Position numbers and translations under genes: made by a program. A stretch of 64,000 bases of DNA from Adineta ricciae. Lineage: Eukaryota; Rotifera; Eurotatoria; Adinetida; Adinetidae. Shown here in pieces: positions 1 to 15,000 of the stretch. Position 1 is the first letter of the stretch. Each line of letters begins with the position of its first letter. The stretch lies in the NCBI GenBank assembly GCA_905250025.1, contig CAJNOJ010000095.1, forward strand, positions 186,001-250,000, given 5' to 3'. A model generated the notes under the pieces. The model worked only from the letters and a program-made list of their open reading frames with translations, was not told the origin of the DNA and made no database searches.

Positions 1-242
1 CGACAGCAGGCATCTTAAAAATAGTCAATTGAAAAGATTATGAACAAAGAAAAAGAACAAGTTACAGAGCGTTATTATCTGGCATTTCTTGAATGAAGAA
101 AAAAAAAGAAAAGAAAACATGCACATCAAGAGAATATAATAAATAAAAACAGACAAGTACAATTGTTCGGTTTGTTTCCAAGCATGTACACAATACAAAA
201 AAAAAGAAAGAGCTAGCGAAAAAGATAAGAACTGGAAAAATA
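1..242. other. 3' flank of the Vps34 gene
   Basis: AT-rich, no ORF of note. It should contain the Vps34 3' UTR; no convincing poly(A) signal was seen. Confidence 0.4.
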
Positions 243-3951
<3,709 letters not shown>

Positions 3952-4251
3952 GTGTTGACTAGATCATCTACGTAGAAAAATAACCTACACATTTATCGTG
4001 CACAAAACAAAACATTCGAAGTCAACGAATGAATCAGATCAAACTGTGTTGCTTGTTTGTAAAACACCACCTGACTTTTTTGTCAACGATTGTAGCGATA
4101 AGTAACTAGCACGAAAACAATCTCATTGGTGTGTTGAAAATAACCAATAGAAATGATTGTTTATTATAATCTTCTATGCAATAGAACTTGTCAAAAGATA
4201 TCATGTTAAATAGCGAATATTGATACTAATATTTGCTTTTTTGTTTTGCAA
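3952..4251. promoter_or_regulatory. Shared intergenic promoter region, Vps34 and QPCT
   Basis: About 300 bp between two divergent start codons (ATG of the Vps34 gene at 3951 on minus, ATG of QPCT at 4252 on plus). It is AT-rich. No TATA box or named factor site was identified with confidence. That it serves as promoter for both genes is inferred from geometry only. Confidence 0.45.
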
Positions 4252-5629
4252 ATGTCGTATTTGACATTTACCTCAACTATAATAGTGTTGTGTCTATCCG
4301 TGTGTCTTCCCTTGCTAGAAACATATCGTGTAAGTTATTTGAATGATCTATGCCGCAAGTTTAGAATCTCATGCTTGACTGCTTTTAATTAATCATCCGT
4401 AGGCTTCATTTAATCGATTGATCTTCATTATAGACAGAAGATACTGTCCGCCGTCATCATCACTATCGATGTCTCTCGACAGGAACGAATCATTTTCGTA
4501 GTAAATTACTTCGACCATTATTGATCGAACGCGTTTCAGGAACGAAAGGCAATGTTCAAGCTCGAGAGCATATCATTAGGACTTTGCAAGCAACTGACAT
4601 GTGGACAATCGAACTTGATACGTTCAGTGCTATGACATCTAAAAAAAAGCAGGTCGAATTTACGAATATTGTTGCTACTTTAAATCCGAGAGCAACTCGC
4701 CGCATTGTGCTCGCATGCCATCACGATTCAAAAGAGTTGCCCGGTTTCATCGGTGCTACGGATAGTGCAGTGCCATGTGCCATACTATTGGATATAGCTG
4801 TCGATTTACAAAAGCAACTTGCTCAACAGAAATTAAATGTAAAGTTAAAATTGAGAGTCAATCCCAGTAGAAATATCTTTCATACGCAGGAAAACTATCC
4901 AACACTACAGTTGATCTTCTTCGATGGAGAGGAAGCTTTTGGAGACTGGTCTTCAGATGATTCGCTCTATGGATCAAAGTATGATTTGTTGAATCGATGA
5001 GAATAACTGAGAATAACTTCTGCTTTCCAACAGACATCTAGCGACTAAAATGCGTCATACAAACGTTCTTGGACAACATCATTTCAATCAGATCGAAGCG
5101 ATAGTTCGTATTCACTACTGATCTAAGAGCGTCAGTCTCAAATTTACATTAATAAGGATGTATTTGTACTATTGGACTTGATCGGTGATAAAAGTTTGAA
5201 ATTTAGCAATTTTGTCAATTTGAATGCAAGGAAATATTACAATCAATTGCAGGAGATCGGTAAACATTCAAACTCGATCTTGTTCATTCTAATCTGACAT
5301 TTAGAAACTCAACTCATTCATTCTTACGATGACAATGAACAACGACAACGATTATTTTCTTCCGAATCTCTCAATGACATGATCGAAGATGATCAAACTC
5401 CGTTTTCAAGCTTTGGTAAATAATCCGAACTTACAATGATTATGAAACGCGTTTTTATCTCTTCTAAGATATTCCAATTCTTCATTTGATTTCCAATCCC
5501 TTTCCACCGACATGGCACAAAATCAGTGACGATGAAATCCATCTCGATTTCTCAACTATCGACCATTTTCGAAACATCATAAAAATCTTTCTTCAAAAGA
5601 ATCTTCATCTAAAACAACATTTCTGTTAA
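4252..5629 (+). CDS. QPCT: Glutaminyl-peptide cyclotransferase, secretory pathway
   Basis: Zinc enzyme that converts N-terminal glutamine to pyroglutamate on secreted peptides. Exon 1 (4252-4329) encodes a hydrophobic signal sequence (MSYLTFTSTIIVLCLSVCL). Exon 2 starts at 4434 and continues to 4838; further exons start near 4890, 5034, 5158, 5305 and 5471. Zinc ligands are recognisable: Asp in GATDSAVPCA, Glu in FFDGEEAF and His in PFPPTWHKI. DSLYGSKHLATKM and VLLDLIGD are also family landmarks. Reading frame is kept across all proposed introns; the stop is at 5627-5629. One intron near 5105 appears to use the donor gttcgt. A likely poly(A) signal AATAAA lies at 5675-5680. QPCT and QPCTL cannot be separated here; the signal-peptide-like N-terminus fits either. 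Confidence 0.93.
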
Positions 5630-5674
5630 GGAAGCTCTTTCTTTCGCTACGGTACGCACTTTCTATACTAATCA

Positions 5675-5680
5675 AATAAA
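5675..5680 (+). terminator. Poly(A) signal of QPCT
   Basis: Canonical AATAAA 46 nt after the QPCT stop codon, on the coding strand. Confidence 0.6.
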
Positions 5681-5967
5681 ACTTGCTATTGTGAATGTTC
5701 CTGGTAATGAAATGTCGTTACAAGGCGTCAAACCGCTCGTTAAATGTCGATTGTGCATGAATGAATTTCTATAAAACAAATGTGGGCTTTTATGTCTGTT
5801 TACTCAATTATAAGCTACTCTTGCCTTTAGAATGAAGAGAACAGATAAAAAAAAAGGGCGTCTCGTTGAAATACAACGATGAACAAAAATGACAATTCAA
5901 TATGTCACCATTACTAACTAGATATGCGCACGTTCTTGATGTAACGATTGAAATAAAAAAACGAAGC

Positions 5968-6039
5968 GGGCCTGACCGGGGATCGAACCCGGAACCTCTC
6001 GCACCCAAAGCGAGAATCATACCACTAGACCATCAGGCC
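5968..6039 (-). tRNA. tRNA-Pro (anticodon UGG)
   Basis: On the minus strand the 7-bp acceptor stem GGCCTGA pairs with TCAGGCC. The anticodon stem CTCGC/GCGAG encloses the loop TTTGGGT with anticodon TGG. The T arm CCGGG/CCCGG encloses TTCGATC (B box). The D arm contains GGTCTAGTGGTA (A box). The gene has no intron, and a run of seven T follows the 3' end, which fits a Pol III terminator. CCA is not encoded, as usual in eukaryotes. Confidence 0.95.
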
Positions 6040-7029
6040 ATGGTATCTGTTCGTAAATAATTTCGTTAAAAGATACCCGTCAAGTATATCTTAGCGTCAC
6101 ATCGCATATCATACTATTCGTCAGTTCCGTCTCCGTCTGACGCTAACTGCAAATTTCATATGAAAGAAAAGATTCCAATTATTTTATAATTAGAAATGTC
6201 TCCGTATACTTCCTGTTTTTTCCTATCGAATTGTCGTCGATTGTTTTCATTGTTGTTCAAACTAATTAGAAAGAATTATACGCATTTTGCATAATAGAAT
6301 ACTATTTGCATATTCTTTTTTCTTATGTTATCAATCTTCGCCATGAATTTTTCTTCTTTTTTTAACTATTGACAAAGACTTTTTTGTTTCGAATTGAATC
6401 AATAATTCTCTTGACGCACAACAAATACACATCGCCAAGGTTAACATAAATTCCATACAAAGAGAAATACATTTTCTTTCTGATTTTTATTTCAATACTT
6501 TCCTAGATATATTTTTTTTTGTAATCTCGTACTCTATTCATCGTTTTCCTTACTATATACATGTATATGTAGGTGCTAGAGTCGACGACAAAAGGCGTAG
6601 AAGAAGTACAGGAATATATATAATATATATATATAAAGTTTAAATAAACAAACGTACACATTAGACATACAATTTTATCTTTTCATACACATTGATTCAA
6701 AAGCATAAATTAGAATGATACAAAAGAGAAAAGAAAAGGAGTGAGAAAACTTTTGCTCCATAGTTTGTCCCACATCGCATATCTGCATTTTTGATCGTCG
6801 TAACAAAGATGAAATAAGAAAGATACCACATACAAATGAGAGGGATAGGAAAAGAACACAGAGAAAACCAGAAACGAAGAAAGTATATACACAGGTAGCA
6901 AATGAGACCTCCAAAAAATAATATGATATAAGTGTACAAATACTAGATTAGCAAAAGAAATGAAATCGGTATTTGAACAGTTGTCTAATCTAGTTTTTGG
7001 CATCAAGACAAAGGAAATACGCACTGAGA

Positions 7030-7410
7030 TCACTTGACTTTGACAACGCATTGTTGAGAAGTGAACAAGTCACGTTTATCATATAATTGTGCATGTTGAT
7101 CCATTACATAGGAATCCAGATTAGCAGCATTAACATTACCTTGAACACTGGTCGATGGTAATGAGTAGAGCACCTTCCATTTACGTTTTTTATTTTGTTG
7201 TTTCGTCGCTGTTGCTGCTGTAGGTTGGGACGGAATAGTTGACGACTGATTATGGTTGCTTTGTCCTAGCGGACGTTTTGATTGAGGAGATGGCTGTTGA
7301 TGTTCTTTTTCAATGAGAACAAAGTCTGATTCATCTTGATCATCAATGACGATCCATGAATCGCTCATTTGTTTTGGTGTCGATTTCAATGCAGAAGTAT
7401 TTTTAGCCAT
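7030..7410 (-). CDS. Small single-exon protein with LIR-like motifs, function unknown
   Basis: An uninterrupted 126-residue ORF from ATG 7410 (MAKNTSALK) to the stop at 7030. A TTG codon directly upstream is not a credible start. Near residues 16-32 there is an acidic stretch with two aromatic/hydrophobic cores (DSWIVIDDQDE and DFVLIEKE) that fit the LC3-interacting (LIR) pattern W/F-x-x-L/I/V with acidic flanks, loosely like TP53INP proteins. The middle is Gln/Ser/Thr-rich and disordered, followed by a basic KKRKWKV patch and a C-terminus ending CVVKVK. No homologue is recognised; the LIR reading is inference. Composition and a clean ORF support coding, but expression is not shown. Confidence 0.55.
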   Translation of the reverse strand: MAKNTSALKSTPKQMSDSWIVIDDQDESDFVLIEKEHQQPSPQSKRPLGQSNHNQSSTIPSQPTAATATKQQNKKRKWKVLYSLPSTSVQGNVNAANLDSYVMDQHAQLYDKRDLFTSQQCVVKVK

Positions 7411-9608
7411 CAATAAGAAAATTTAAAGACGGTTAAGTTGTAAAAAAAACAGGAACGAAGAGAATCTAGAAAAGAAGAAAAACAAGTTTTCTTTCTTACC
7501 AAGGACATTCCTTTTTTTTTTGAGAAAAACCACTGATTTCTGCCGCGAGACAAAACCAACCTGTTTGTTATGGAATGATTTCTTTTCGAAAAGATAGTAG
7601 ATTTTATAGAGAAATAGTGACGATAGTACATAGTCGAACATTTTCTTCCTCCATTTCTCTCATTCGCTCTCTCGCTTTCTCTTTCTCTAGAACAATCGAT
7701 GACGGCGAAGAAAAAAAAATGATGCTGGATCTTATTTTCTACTCTCCATATACGTTTTGACAATTGCTGTGGCTGCTGTTAGTGACGAAGAGAACAGAAG
7801 AGAAAGAAAAGAGAAAACGAGAAAGAAAGAGAAAGAGCGATGACGATGTAGGCATGTGATCGTCGTTGTTGTGCGCATATCATGTGAATGTGCGCTCACG
7901 AGGTCCATGACATCATTACCATTGGGCGAAAGAACAGAGATGCATTGGCAGCAATATGCATGTGCCGTCTGTGCGGTTAGAAAGAAGCAGAAAAAAAAGA
8001 AACGAGAGAAAAGAAAGAAAGAAAGAACGAACGAATGAATATGCGCACGAAGAAACAAATCGGGTGCAAGAGTTCCTGCCTTCACACCAACTCATAATAT
8101 TAACGTTAAACAAATCGAATAAAATATTTCATGAAATGGTCCAAATCTCTAATAATATTTATTATTGTCTATTCAAAAAAAAAAGATTGCCTGATATATA
8201 TATATATATATATTACCTTGTTACTCAATCGAGTGAAACGTGAAAAAATGTTTCGTTAGTGTAATTAAAGCAATAAACCTTGGTAATGTGATAATATTAA
8301 CTTTCTCAGCATTTGATGTTATCATGAAAAGAAAGACTGAGATTTCAGCAGATGTATTCATTCAAGATCTGATGAAAAACGAGCTTCAGCGTTATCAGGA
8401 TTCATACATAACAAATGAATGTCTCCATTGTGTAAGAAAATGATCAATAATAAATAACATCTATTTTTAAAAATTTCATGTCGTTTTTCGATAAATTGAA
8501 TATATGATTAGTTGTTGACACAATGTATTTTGATAAACATGTTTTGATTTGTGTCATCAATGCTAGAGCACGTGTGTTTCAATAATCTCTATTAAGATAT
8601 ATCTATACTGTTACAGGAAGTACCTAGGTCACGATGGTTTGTAGAACAGCAAAGTTTTCTCGCTGTTTAAGTACTTTTGACTAGTATGTCAACTCTTTGA
8701 GATGCTCTTCCTTCTTATCAAGTATATTTTCCATAATAGACTATCCTATCGTCTCCACCCAGTATTATCGACAGTTTCTTTTCGAATACGATCCATGAAT
8801 ATCCTTAACTGTTGAACTATCATCACCAGTAGTTAGTGATTATGCAGTTGTTTGATTGAATCTACTCGAAAAAAGATATCTATTAAAAAGAGACTTTCGA
8901 CTTCCGGTTGAAAATAACTAACTTGATCAATGGAAGTACCAGGATCATTAGACATGTAAAAAAATGTCGCCTATATTCATGTGTCTAAGAACAACTTTAG
9001 TAAAAGTCGGGTAGTCCTGTAATTTCCTTTTAGTCGTCGAAGAATTGTCACTGGCTCTCTTCAATAAACAGAACACTACTCATTACAACAACTGCGAATC
9101 TACTACTAATGTAACTAAAAGATTCGTTAACGAAGGTCGTAAATGAAGAATCCATATATAAGTACACACGAAGGTTGAATCTCATTGCAAGACACACATT
9201 TTGTCAGGTGCAGTAGGAGGTTTGAGGTATGCGGTTAGGTTGGAATGGATGCAATACTCATGATTTTCCTTTGACGGCATGTTTTTGTTAATATCTAACA
9301 TTTGAATAAACAAAAAAGTCAGTTATATTTTAACGTTTATATTTATAATAATCAAAACAACACGTCACATCATTCATGATAAAAATACGCGTCCTGTGGA
9401 CAACATTTAAAGCAGAACACTTCTTCGATTTATTATATTTGTTCAGTAGCGAGGACAAACAAACAGTAAACAAGAAAACTTTGATGAAAGACGAGAGAAA
9501 ACAAGCTAGAAAATTCACATATATACAAAAATAGAATTCGACAAATACATGCAATTATTTTTGTCGAGTAGAGATAGAACGAAGAAGTAATAGACACATT
9601 TTGCAATG
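7411..9608. other. 2.2-kb intergenic region, no gene recognised
   Basis: Holds purine/pyrimidine-rich stretches (7440-8040) with GAAA/TTTC runs and an (AT)10 tract at about 8194-8213. Short ORFs on both strands have simple composition and no family match. A 67-codon plus ORF at 8240-8443 is the least repetitive but has no support. The left part is probably the promoter of the minus-strand gene starting at 7410; the right part is the 3' flank of the MAST gene. Confidence 0.6.
8194..8213. repeat. (AT)n microsatellite
   Basis: About ten AT dinucleotides in a row in non-coding DNA. Confidence 0.8.
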
Positions 9609-12600
9609 TTAATAATTGAGATTACGGTAACGTACGGGCGGTGGAGGACTACGCATGGATCTTTGGCGAATAAGTTTCCTTCTTGATGTTTTGGGCGATG
9701 AATTTATCGGTGCGTAATAGTGATTTCGTCGAAACTAGAAAAATATAGAACCGATTAGGAATATTTGTCTTCGTTATGTTAGGATTAATCACCTTTGATT
9801 TGACGTTAATTAGCAGTAATCAAATAAGGAAAAGAAAAACAAAGGATTAGTTAAGCAAAATCGATTAGTTTATTCAAGCAGCGCATGCGCATGTAGGTTA
9901 GGATAAATCATTCACTGTCTGAGCATCGTTGTTTACCGGAACGTGTATTTCATCGCTGTTCGTACTATTCTGATGAAATAACCGTGGAGGTTCGGACGTT
10001 GTTTTACATAGAGATGGACGAATCGGCTCCTGGTTTGCGGAAGCCGATTTAATCAATGGTGGGTTTGAGGTCTGAAAGAAAGGAAGTCAATGGAATGCTT
10101 TCTATAGAATTTGAAATCTTTACTTGAGATTTTTGTTTGAGAATCGATGGTAGTGTAGTAGTTTGTGATGAATTAGATTCATTGGTGGATAATGTCAATT
10201 GATTTAAGGGTGGCCACTCTGAAGGGTCGAGTTCATGATGGGAGGATGGAGAGCGTTCGTTGTTGGCACCCGAGATTGATGGATTATTGTATAAGAGGAC
10301 TGGCAAAGAGGATGAAAGAACGTTGGTTGGAGTTGTTGAAGTTGGCAATGCATTGCTTGGAGTGGGATTCGGATATGCAGTCGGAATTGTTAGCGAAATT
10401 CCTCCGCCAGCTGCAGCTGCAGCTTCCATATCTCGAGCAACTTTTCTTTCACTTAAACGTCGAAAAAGAGATGTACTTTGCGAGTTTTTTCGATTGGAAT
10501 TAGTTCCATTGGTAGTTAATGTATTTGTTCCTGAAGAATTCATTGAATGCTTTTGACAATATGATTGATGTGTAGGTGCTGTAGAAGATTTCTTTTCCGA
10601 TTGTTGGTAATAACGTAGTTTCTGTTTCGATGGCGAACGACGTCGACCACCAGTACGTATCTGCGTTTCCGAACAAGGTATGGCTCGAATGGACAATGTT
10701 TCTGAGCCACTCAGAATCAATTTCACTACTTCGGAATGAAGTAAACCAGCAACAGGACGTTCATTCACATGCGTAATGACGTCATTTGGTTTCAGACCAG
10801 CTTCAGCCGCTGGACCATGAACAGCAACAACCACATGTTGAGTGGTATAGTAGTCTGTGTTACCATGAAAGACTTTGACAGCCCGTAATGTAAAACCGAA
10901 ACTACGTGGGCCTCGATGTATGATAATCAGTGGCCGAAGATTATTTTTAATCGAATGACTTGGTGACAGCGTCCTAGATGAATATGCGTCGTGTTCGAGG
11001 GGTGAAAAAGTCATGTTTTGACGATATGCTTGACGACATGACCGATCATCCTAAACGACAGAAAAACACGAAATATATTAGATTAGAATTAGAATTGACA
11101 GTTTGTTGATCTCAAACCTGATTTTGAATGCAAAACGGTGGTGGTGGCGGCGATGAGGAAGAAGATGATGATGAAAATGACTTTGAAAGCGATCGTGGAA
11201 ACGAACGTTGTTGTTTCTGTTGTTGATTAGGGCAATTCCCTGGTTTATGTGCTGATGAACAATGTTCATTGGATATCGATACAATGGGAGTGATTAAATT
11301 CGTATTTTGCTTGGATTGAATAGGAGATAGTGTTCGAGGTATTCGAGTTTTTCTCGAATAACGAGATTTATTCTTTTCTTGATGATTGTCATCACTACTA
11401 TCCACTGAATTCTGTTGTTCGAGTAGTTTCACAGAAATTTTTCGTTGCTTATAATGTTTGGTTGACGAAGGTGAAGATTTCTTTTCATCATTCTCGCCCG
11501 CCTTCTTCGTCGATGATGACGATTCAGACTCATCGGAAGACACTGGAATTGGCTCAAAAGTTCCAGAACCAAAGACTGGTTCGGCTAAAGAAAGAAAGAA
11601 AATTTTGATTGGTTTTGGAATACTAATGTAAGAAATATTTTTAAAAAGTACTTCTACGAACTCATTAACGATACAATGCTATTCAGAGGATTCTTCTTCT
11701 TTTAAGCACATCAAAATATAATTACTTTCTTTTCTATCTCAAGCACGTTCCAAAGTTTCCTCCAAAGTTATTCTGTTCCTGCCTGGTATAACTATGTGAG
11801 AAAAAAAAAGTAATTATCATTACCTTTGTCGTCACTCATTGATTTATTCATTGACGAGATTTGAAATTCATTGGGAAAATCAATTTGGAACGAGCTCGTC
11901 GATTCCGTGCAGGAGTTTGCTCGAGATACATCCGTTGATGACACAGAACCACGATTACTCTTCGGTTGCTTGTGTGTGCCCGATAATTCCGAAGCATATT
12001 TGATTGAAACCGAAGAGAATGATGCAAACAAAGAATCTGAATCATTATTCGATAAACTATGATCATCTTCATCATCAGAATGCTTGTAACGATCTTGTCT
12101 TGTATCGAAATATGATGTATCATCCGGAGATTCCAATACAGGAACGAAATCTGCTTTCTCCCGCAATAGTGAACTCCAATTAATGCAGGAACAGAATGGA
12201 TGTGAACGAATTTCATACGCACCAGCCAATGATCCCAAGCGTTTCGACGGATCGGGTTCGAGTAATTGTTCGATTAAATGTTTCGCACCTGACAAAACTT
12301 CATCTTCCGAAAAATTTTCCTCGCCATCCGACATCAGTGGACTCCAATCAATTTCTCCACTGATCACATTGGCAAATAATTCATCAGGTGTATTACCAGT
12401 AAAAGGTGGTATGCCAACTAAAAACTCATAAAGAATAATTCCCATGCTCCACCAATCCACCGCTTTGCCATAGCCTTGTCTTAAAATGACTTCGGGTGCG
12501 ATGTACGATGGTGTGCCACATATTTGCTTATCATTAAATGCTTTGGTTTCTTTATCAGTATGTTTTTCGTAGAAATTGGTTGTTAATGACATGAGACCGA

Positions 12601-15000
12601 TTTTCGAAAGACCGAAATCGGTCAGTTTTATATGACCCACTGCTGTTATTAACAGATTGTCTGGTTTTAGATCCCGATGGATGATTCCATACGAATGGAG
12701 ATATTCAACAGCTAATGTTGTTTCGGCAAAATACATTCGTGCAATGTCGATATTCAATGGTCCACCGATGTTCTTCAATAATGTTGCCACGTCACCTCCT
12801 TCGACATATTCCATGACTAAACATAAGTGATTCTTCGTTTCGAACGTGCATATGAGAGCAACAACAAATGGATTGTCCGTAAATGTCATTATGTCACGTT
12901 CAACAAATGCTTGTTCAATTTGATTTCGAAGGATTAGATGAGTTTTGGAAATCTTCTTCATCGCATAGCGTTCTTGCGTTTGCCGATGCTTAACTAAATG
13001 CACAGCACCGTAGGCTCCGTTCGAGATTAATTTTAATACTTCAAAATCTTCTTCACATGGTCCTTTCATTGACGTTGAACGTTCCAGCGATGGAAATATA
13101 GTATTCGGTGTGATGGTTAAGTAATTCGATTCAATTAAAGAGTCATTTTCATTGTCAGTTACAGATGTATTGGTTAAACTTTTCTCCTCCGACTGTTCAC
13201 TTGAGTCGGTTACCTAGATAAAGTTTTATTAATACTTTTCATGTCATCTTATCTTAGTTAATTGATAATAAAAAAAAGCAAAGACTTGTCTTTATCTTTG
13301 TTTAGCTCTAATACTCTCTGATAACGTTTTCAAACGCATTCTAATAAACTTGAAGAAGCAAATTCCTATCCTTGACGCATATTTTAGTTACCTGTAAGCC
13401 ATCGATGACGTCGAATGGATTTCTTTCTAAATTTAATTGTGAGCAGATGTACTTGGGAATGTCTTGTTTAACATTAGTGATGGTCTTCGCTTGACACTCG
13501 ACTTCTTCGAGTGTCCGAAGAAAATTTTCTGGATCGAAATGTAAACATTCTAAAAGACGAGCTGATCTCGCGGTGATCAAGAGTAGCTTTCGAACAATGC
13601 CTTGAAGATCTTCGACAGCATGAGGACATTTTTCTTGAGCATTGAGCAATAATCTTTCGAGATTGTCGGTCATTTCGTTGAAGTACAAATTGGTGATTAA
13701 TTCGTTTGTAGACTTATTTAAACAATCTTTAGCTAATTCAACAATTTGATTGTGAATAAATCGAGCTGAACCGTCGGAACAATAATCAAACTTATCGACT
13801 ACTTTGTGCGTATCAATAAAACTTTGCAAGCGTTCTTCCATTTGAATTTTTGCTTTTGGATAACGTTCTTTGTAAATATACGCCATTGTGTTCATATCTT
13901 GGTCGGGAATGAACATCAATTTGCTGGGTGAAGAACACACGTTTGCATCGAGTAACGACATAGATATAGACCGGGATTCCAAATGTTGAAAACCATCCAA
14001 TGGATTCGTATCCGATTGTTGTTTACATGAACAAAGATGATGTTGAAGACGTTCGAATGATGAGTACTGTGAACTTGGTGGAGATGTCGTTCCATAACCA
14101 CTCGACGATGGCACAGAGGTTAATGACCATCGACGATTAACATCATCATCAAGTACATTCAAGTCTTGATTTGGCTCGGGAGTACTGACTGAGAGTGTTT
14201 GTTGACGAGGTGAGAGTTGCTTTCTGAAAGAATGTTTGATGTTGCCTAAATTCATACCGGTTAAGTTTGAACGACGTGCGCTTGGATAACGTGTTAATAA
14301 TGAAATGGTTTGAGTTGTTGTTGATGCTGACGACGTTCGCGGAGACGATTTTACCGATGGACTTGTTTGATACGACGGATTGATTTGATGAGAAGTTAAA
14401 CTTGGCTCGGAAAGACTGATTCGATAACGACGTAAACGGCACATGTTAGTTACCGGTGGAGAAGGCAGTACAACTTCGATCGGTGACGAATTCTGCGATT
14501 GAAAAACCATCCAACTTCGACGACGAATTGCATCTTTAAGAATCTTTTTCGAATTCTGATCGCGAGGACGAAGAAAGTTTTGACTAGAACATGTCGATGA
14601 TCGTTGGCGGTATGGGACTGGCGTCATCGGCTCGGATACTTCACATTCGTCAACATTCAACAAACGTCGATCCGGCTTCTCAGGTCTACTCTCCTCTGAA
14701 CACGCTGGATCAGCATCTAAATAATGTATGTACTCAAAAAACACATTTTGTAACCTTGAAAACATCAAATATACCTGAAACAACAACAAATAATTTGGTT
14801 GATTTTTCTCCATTATCATTAGATTGTACAATATCATCGACATTTGTTTTTGTTTCATTTTCCGATGTTGTTATAATCGGAATGTTACTTGCGGTTACCG
14901 CCTGCTTTTCTTCATCTTTGTTCACTGCTGCTAATGACGTGACGAGCGACGATCGTGCCATTGGTTTGTGCTTTGACTTTTGACCAAACAGTTTTCTCAT
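9609..15000 (-). CDS. Microtubule-associated serine/threonine kinase (MAST family)
   Basis: AGC-type kinase with the full MAST architecture. Exon 1 starts at ATG 15000 ([12 protein letters not shown]) and is spliced by a ~60-nt intron to exon 2 (to ~13390). Exon 2 holds the MAST pre-kinase DUF1908 region, ending in [16 protein letters not shown]. The kinase exon (~13214-11823) has [18 protein letters not shown], lysine in YAMKKI, the catalytic loop [13 protein letters not shown] and [17 protein letters not shown]. It is followed by the AGC extension (DDTSYFDTR). A disordered Ser-rich exon comes next, then a PDZ domain at about 10690-10950 ([25 protein letters not shown]). The C-terminus most likely splices from about 9938 to 9736 and stops at 9609 after [13 protein letters not shown]; reading through would stop at 9898 instead. 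The MAST paralogue cannot be decided. Confidence 0.93.

Larger units (their letters stand above)
5630..7029. other. Intergenic stretch with tRNA-Pro and (TA)-rich tracts
   Basis: Apart from the tRNA-Pro gene, nothing coding is recognised. The part from about 6040 to 7029 is the 3' flank of the small minus-strand gene ending at 7030. It is strongly AT-rich, with a TA-repeat near 6613-6636. Short ORFs here are low-complexity and unsupported. Confidence 0.6.

Noticed and set aside
6613..6636. Possible promoter TATA elements in TA-repeat
   Set aside because: Simple TA microsatellite 3' of a gene; no transcription start evidence.
7410..8243. Several 60-117-codon ORFs on both strands
   Set aside because: All lie in GAAA/TTTC-rich low-complexity sequence and overlap each other in many frames.
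8240..8443. 67-codon plus ORF
   Set aside because: Reasonable composition but isolated, no splice partners, no family; not enough to call.
10192..10556. Plus-strand ORFs of 98-103 codons
   Set aside because: Antisense shadows of the Ser/Thr/Asn-rich exon of the MAST gene.
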